Assembly (NCBI GenBank): GCA_045629045.1
Contig: JAZQQM010000036.1
Location: 119,599 to 183,598, forward strand
DNA length: 64,000 bases
Source: JAILLW01 sp045629045
GTDB taxonomy: Bacteria > Bacillota > Clostridia > Lachnospirales > Lachnospiraceae
Reading direction: 5' to 3'
Shown: one piece after another, positions 59,722-64,000 of the stretch
How positions within the stretch are numbered: position 1 is the first letter of the stretch
Layout: every line of letters begins with the position of its first letter
The notes under the pieces: model-generated
Database searches by the model: none
What the model was told of the DNA's origin: nothing
The model's input: the letters and a program-made list of their open reading frames with translations, nothing else
Position numbers and translations under genes: made by a program

Positions 59722-62223
59722 TTACTGAATACCGTACCTGACCTTCGTCGCTTCATCACACTCATAATCGCCCAGCATATCCTTTGCCTGCTTATAAAGC
59801 TTCTTGGGTGTTACATAAGGAAGCTTATAAAGTTCCTTACCTGTCGTGACGAAGAAACAGTTATCTTCGAATTTAACGAATTCTCTCATTTTGGCAACAA
59901 TATTCATGTTCTCATCCAGAAGATATGAGTATGAATAGCTGTCAATAATATATACACCAAGTTCCTCTATCTTCTCGACATCTATCAAAGAACCTTCATA
60001 GTTGTATATGGTACTTAGAATTTTTCCGGATTTATCGGTTACCGAAACACTTCCGTCAACATATAATGTAAAAGTGTATTCACCGTCTTCGGATTGAAGA
60101 GAATTTACTACATTATATTCCTTATTCTCAATTGATGTGCTCTTTTGAACACAATTGGCATTATATTCTTCCTGAGAAAATTCTCCCACCGGTTCGCCCA
60201 ATTCGTCATATGAATACTTCATAACATAATTTGAATGCTCTGCGATAAAATAAAATGCCCCATTTGCTCCGACAATATCAATCAGGCGCATATCGACAGG
60301 CGGGTTTCCTATATACGTATATGAGGATATATCCCGCACCGTATTATCGTCCACATCCACGGAAAATCTGGAACCGTCATCGGCAAACATTTGAATCTGT
60401 CCATCTGAAACTATCATCTTTAAAATATTTACACTCGAAAAGGCATCGATGCTGATTGCATCTTCGAATAACAAGTCACCTGCATATGCATCAAGCACAA
60501 AAAATTTATTAAAAGTGTGCCCGACAACACGCTCGTTCACATCATCATAATACAAAGCATGAAGATAATCTTGGTCGACGATACTGTACCAAACTTGAGA
60601 AGCACTATCAATGTCAACCGCATAAACTACGGAATAACCCGACTGGGAATATTCCTGAGCCAAATAAACCGTATCATTACTTGTTGCAATATTGTTTACC
60701 AAACTGTACTCCGTTTGAAAAGCCGTACGTATCCGGCCGGACGGAACATCGATTATCAGCACGTACGGAATAGCATCTATTCCCAACTCACAATATATAG
60801 CCATCGTTTTTCCATCAGCAGAAAAAGCAGTATCTTGCATATAACTAAACTTAATGGCATTTCCGTCGTAATCTTCTATATAATCGTCTAAGACTATGGT
60901 ATAATCATTTGATCCATCATGTGTATAATGCGTCAGATGATTCAAATCAAGGGAAAATACTCCGGAATCCTTGTTATTCCATATCTGAGGAGATGATGTA
61001 TCCAGGACTTCATCCTCTTGACTGAATATATTAAACCTGTGAAGACCGTCATTTGCCACAAAATAGATATCCTCGGTATCAAATGCGCAAAGCGAAAGCA
61101 GACTGATGCTGGCTTCATAAACATCGTACGTAATTGATGCTATTTCAACATCATTCTCGACATCAAAAACCTTAACTGTTCCCTTATTGTCCAAAGCTGC
61201 CAAATATCGAGAATTCGAAGACCATAAAAGGTCTTGAAGTCCATTTCCGCACATGTATATCTCGCTTGGGTAATATCCCGTTCCGACCTCATACGTATAT
61301 AAGATATTTGACAGTGAATATGCCACATCAGAGCTTATTGCATCTTCGCTCATACCATTGCTTAAAGCATATAATGCATCTTTACGACGTCCTTGTGAAA
61401 ACAATTCCGAAGCGCAGGATACCATAGCACTTTGATATTTTTCCTGAATTTCGTCATACTGTTTGGAAATAGTATCATTTTGTTCCGTTATCTGTTCATT
61501 CTGCTGCGTTATCTGCTCGTTCTGTTCCAGAATTTGATTATTCTGGACTTTAATCTTGGCAAATAAGAAAAGACATACAGCTGCAAAAGCCAGTGAAACT
61601 GCTGCCACACCTACGGCTATCTTAATTCTTCTCTTATTCTGCTGCTCCTTGTGGCGCTGCTTAAGGTCATCATAGTTTAATCCAAAAATTGCCGCACATA
61701 ATCTAAGAGTAGCATCATCAAGAAGCTTCTCTGTTTCGCGCTTATTCTTGCCTCTTACATCTGCTGCAAGGGGTTCTATCTCACGCTCTTCTTCAACAGT
61801 ATTACCGTCGGCATCTACCTTCGTTATCTTCTCATGCGTTAATTCATAAGGGAAAGACTCCTCAGGTTCGCCCTCGGCCAAAACCACCAGAATATGGTTT
61901 CTGTCATGCTTTTCCAAGAAAGTGTTGATTTCCTTAAGACACCACTTGGACTGAGGAAGTCTGGGAGTACAGATTACAATAAGAAACTCTGTATTTGAAA
62001 GAGCATTATCTATAGGATCCGATAAATTATCCGCAAGCGGTAGCTCATCCTGGTCTCTAAACACTCGATTAATCTTCGTTTTCGTACAAAGCTTCTTTTC
62101 TATAATACTTTTGGGAAGTTTAAAGCTTTCAAGACGTCTGTGAATTGATTTTGCAATAAACATATCAACAGGAGAATGCCTGTAGCTTATAAATGCGTCA
62201 TATTTTACGTTTTCTAATTCCAT
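59722..62223 (-). CDS. TIR-TM-coiled-coil-beta-propeller protein
   Basis: The 833-residue protein starts with a TIR-like domain (YDAFISYRHSP; RVFRDQDELP; LIVICTPRLPQSKWCLKEI). It includes the conserved Glu after W-C (Glu98) that serves NAD+ cleavage in active TIRs. A basic segment and one membrane helix follow near 200-222 (VGVAAVSLAFAAVCLFLFA). Next is a Gln/Asn/Glu-rich coiled coil of near-identical heptads (EQNEQITQQNEQITEQND). The rest is about 550 residues of short beta repeats, with DNKGTVKVFDVENDVEIASI resembling WD40 blades. The TIR and a large sensor-like domain lie on opposite sides of the membrane. Defence or signalling is possible. AAGGGTG precedes the ATG. Confidence 0.87.
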   Translation of the reverse strand: MELENVKYDAFISYRHSPVDMFIAKSIHRRLESFKLPKSIIEKKLCTKTKINRVFRDQDELPLADNLSDPIDNALSNTEFLIVICTPRLPQSKWCLKEINTFLEKHDRNHILVVLAEGEPEESFPYELTHEKITKVDADGNTVEEEREIEPLAADVRGKNKRETEKLLDDATLRLCAAIFGLNYDDLKQRHKEQQNKRRIKIAVGVAAVSLAFAAVCLFLFAKIKVQNNQILEQNEQITQQNEQITEQNDTISKQYDEIQEKYQSAMVSCASELFSQGRRKDALYALSNGMSEDAISSDVAYSLSNILYTYEVGTGYYPSEIYMCGNGLQDLLWSSNSRYLAALDNKGTVKVFDVENDVEIASITYDVYEASISLLSLCAFDTEDIYFVANDGLHRFNIFSQEDEVLDTSSPQIWNNKDSGVFSLDLNHLTHYTHDGSNDYTIVLDDYIEDYDGNAIKFSYMQDTAFSADGKTMAIYCELGIDAIPYVLIIDVPSGRIRTAFQTEYSLVNNIATSNDTVYLAQEYSQSGYSVVYAVDIDSASQVWYSIVDQDYLHALYYDDVNERVVGHTFNKFFVLDAYAGDLLFEDAISIDAFSSVNILKMIVSDGQIQMFADDGSRFSVDVDDNTVRDISSYTYIGNPPVDMRLIDIVGANGAFYFIAEHSNYVMKYSYDELGEPVGEFSQEEYNANCVQKSTSIENKEYNVVNSLQSEDGEYTFTLYVDGSVSVTDKSGKILSTIYNYEGSLIDVEKIEELGVYIIDSYSYSYLLDENMNIVAKMREFVKFEDNCFFVTTGKELYKLPYVTPKKLYKQAKDMLGDYECDEATKVRYGIQ

Positions 62224-62551
62224 TTTTACACCCTTTTCTTATATAGCAATGTTTCTAATTTTTATCACTTCGTACATATTATCACATATTTATTAAGTTG
62301 ACACATATCATCATAACTAAATTACCGCTTTATCAAGCAAAATCTTATTTGATTTGATTTCACCACTTATATTCACAAAATATATTTTTATTTTCAGAAT
62401 GCTCATCTCGACTTATCTTCTTCAACCTTTTGCGGGGCAGAATATAGTTGATATCAAAAAAGCAGATTAAATATACAATCTTCCATTTCCAGACATTCAT
62501 ATCGGTTGACTTCGACTCTTTATGATTATAACATACTAGACCAGCTACGTT
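62224..62551. other. AT-rich intergenic region upstream of the TIR gene
   Basis: No ORF with a ribosome site is seen. A weak promoter for the TIR gene may lie at about 62269-62298 (GTGTCA, 17-bp spacer, TAATAT). Near 62540-62572 GACCAGCTA and TAGCTGGTC form a hairpin that straddles the stop codon of the decayed gene and may be its old terminator. The rest shows nothing I can assign. Confidence 0.5.
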
Positions 62552-63501
62552 TTAACTTACATAGCTGGTCTCTACAGTTTCATTAGTTATTTCCTGCCTT
62601 TCAACTTCCATCCTCTCTTCTGTGTATCTTCCGTCGGAAGTAGTTTCAGGCAGACCCTTTGAATATGCATACCACCCGGCGACCAACATTGTCGCATCAA
62701 TTACATCCCCTAAACCTTTTTCACATAAGAAGCCAAATTCCTGACATTTTCTTTCTTCTTCATTCTTTACCAATATATCGAGGAATTCATCTGTTATAAT
62801 AAATCCGTCTTCTTCACTATACCCAATCCCATCATATAAGTCTTTGCCATATCTGGCACATGTGTTTTCCAAGGCCGGCAGTAATCTGTCGTCGGCACCT
62901 TCCATCTCGGCATTTGCCAGAAGCCTAAGCAATACACCTATTCGGGATTTCTTTATTTCTTCCTGTTCGGTAAGTTTCCCACTTTTTATAACAGCCTAAG
63001 GACCTGTAAGTTCTATCTCAGTTCTTAGATAGACTGTCGCAACAGCCATATTTTTCTCATCCTGATACCAATAGGAATATTCAAACATCGGATCATTTAA
63101 CCAGAAATCATTAATTTCTTCTTCGGTCAAAGTTTTCTCTTGAAGCTGTTCCCTTATTTTCTGGGATGATTTCATATCTTCCGCACGATATAATTGTTCC
63201 CGTCTTGCTTTCTGACGGTCATAGGCCTTCTTTATTGCTTCTTCCCTTGATCTTATGCTTTCTCCTACCAGGTCCTTCTCGGGCTTTTCGGTTCCATAAT
63301 AAATAGCATCAAGTTCATCTTTATTCTTTTCGTACTGTTCAACCAGGCTTACTTTATCTTTGTCTTAACCATCTTTTCAAAGATTGAAGTAAGTATCATT
63401 TCTTTGGAAACAGTGCTATCATAATCAGATTTTTCTTCTGCATACTCCCTAAGAAAAATCCTAAGATGTTCTATTTTTTCGTTATATTCTTTGATCTGTC
63501 C
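62552..63501 (-). pseudogene. Decayed gene of unknown function
   Basis: Three reading segments join to one longer frame. The first (about 63501-63349) encodes EYNEKIEHLRIFLREYAEEK and ends at TAA after VKTKIK. A frame change within the purine-rich stretch near 63355-63366 leads to the second (VSLVEQYEKNKDELDAIYYG, later EEIKKAYDRQ-like text). It runs to an in-frame TAG at 62996-62998. Past that stop the same frame continues (VIKSGKLTEQEEIKKSRIGV) and then DDRLLPALENTCARYGKD to the end at 62552. The parts read as one acidic, helical protein with at least two lesions. I do not recognise the family. A 126-residue frame from TTG at 62932 is probably only its remnant. Confidence 0.6.
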
Positions 63502-63556
63502 TTAAATCATAAGGATAGATGTCAAACTTACCATATTAAGTTCCTCATTTTTACAA

Positions 63557-64000
63557 TTATTCCAATCCGTCAAGAAGATTTTCGCAGCATCCTGCCAAGT
63601 ACCATGGGCCATCCTGGAAGTTGTCGGATGTACTTCCTCCTGCAGAATATATACACACTTCTCCTGTATCTAATTCGAATCTAACCTCATATACTATTGA
63701 TCCTGTGTTATCCGGTTCATAATCCGAAAAATCAAGTACCCAATTTCCCACATCATCGTTTTTATTAACGTCTTTAAAATATCCAATGTCTTGTTCCAAA
63801 ATATCATGTGGTGTAGTATCATCAACATAAAATACCCCTTTTTCGACATCTACCACCACAGGCCGAATTGGATTATTTCCTATTTGCGTATATCCCCCAA
63901 TTCTAACTATGGTATCATCAGGCGTCAGTTTGCGGTCCGACTCGTTTACCTTATACATACGATATATGATGTATTCGTCGGTTAATTTGTAATTGTCTTT
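63557..64000 (-). CDS. Unidentified protein, 5' end off window
   Basis: The frame is open from the window edge to a stop at 63557; 147 residues are visible. An internal ATG at 63958 is not clearly a start, because the frame continues upstream (KDNYKLTDEYIIYR). The protein is acidic, with short beta-strand-like segments (PVVVDVEKGVFYVDDTTPHD, GSIVYEVRFELDTGEVCIYS) and ends AGCCENLLDGLE. No family is recognised. It lies upstream of the decayed gene. Confidence 0.6.
   Translation of the reverse strand, partial: KDNYKLTDEYIIYRMYKVNESDRKLTPDDTIVRIGGYTQIGNNPIRPVVVDVEKGVFYVDDTTPHDILEQDIGYFKDVNKNDDVGNWVLDFSDYEPDNTGSIVYEVRFELDTGEVCIYSAGGSTSDNFQDGPWYLAGCCENLLDGLE

Noticed and set aside
62552..62932. 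A 126-residue frame from TTG as a separate gene
   Set aside because: The same frame continues upstream past the start and is interrupted by an in-frame TAG at 62996-62998, so it looks like the tail of a decayed gene.

Overview
The window looks like chromosomal DNA from an anaerobic Firmicute, most likely a Lachnospiraceae (Butyrivibrio/Pseudobutyrivibrio/Roseburia type). This is inferred from moderate-to-low GC content, strong GGAGG-type ribosome sites, sigma-A-like promoters, and families typical of that group: DUF5716/DUF5717, DUF1385, a FapA-like protein, class II aldolase, many solute-binding lipoproteins and c-di-GMP proteins. Almost every gene is on the minus strand and is transcribed from high to low coordinates. 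The only clear plus-strand gene is a class II aldolase at 53208-53891. I see no rRNA, tRNA, CRISPR array, prophage or transposase gene.

Region by region. 1-2079: a TetM-like ribosomal GTPase cut by the window edge. 2101-2422: a long inverted-repeat element capped by REP-like sequences. 2487-3326: an OB-fold lipoprotein. 3422-12025: a uronate module with a fused KDPG aldolase/KDG kinase, uronate isomerase, GntR regulator and a complete sugar ABC importer. 12043-23808: an FRG-domain protein, an iron-hydrogenase-like/EAL protein, a FIST sensor, an Mbeg1-like hydrolase, birA, aspS, DUF554, an HD-GYP protein and a FapA-like repeat protein. 23944-29820: prfA, prmC, DUF1385, rpmE, rho and purC; purC lies behind a ZTP-type riboswitch. 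30043-38997: a Na+/solute symporter and an acyl-CoA ligase that share an operator-like sequence, a DUF3737 beta-helix protein, a CmpB-like membrane protein, a PurF homologue lacking the glutaminase cysteine, and an amino-acid ABC importer.

39098-46012 is a tightly overlapping four-gene operon built around DUF5717 and an Hsp70/actin-like DUF5716 protein; its function is unknown. 46123-52816 holds htpG, a PrsA-like foldase, a PHP phosphoesterase, a DUF2130 protein and a fusion of a SpoT-like HD domain with an aminoglycoside-kinase-like domain. A second REP-capped element (52836-53145) separates these from the aldolase. After a GGDEF receptor come two half-transporters of a heterodimeric ABC exporter, preceded by a 26-codon leader ORF and an intrinsic terminator, which together look like a ribosome-sensing attenuator. 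The right end holds a TIR-TM-coiled-coil-propeller protein, a decayed gene (62552-63501) and an unidentified protein cut by the edge.

The best candidates for undescribed biology are: the hydrogenase-like/EAL protein with its FIST neighbour (a possible H2- or redox-sensing c-di-GMP switch); the DUF5717/DUF5716 operon; the leader-peptide attenuator of the ABC exporter; the TIR-propeller protein; the HD-kinase fusion; and the family of capped hairpin elements.
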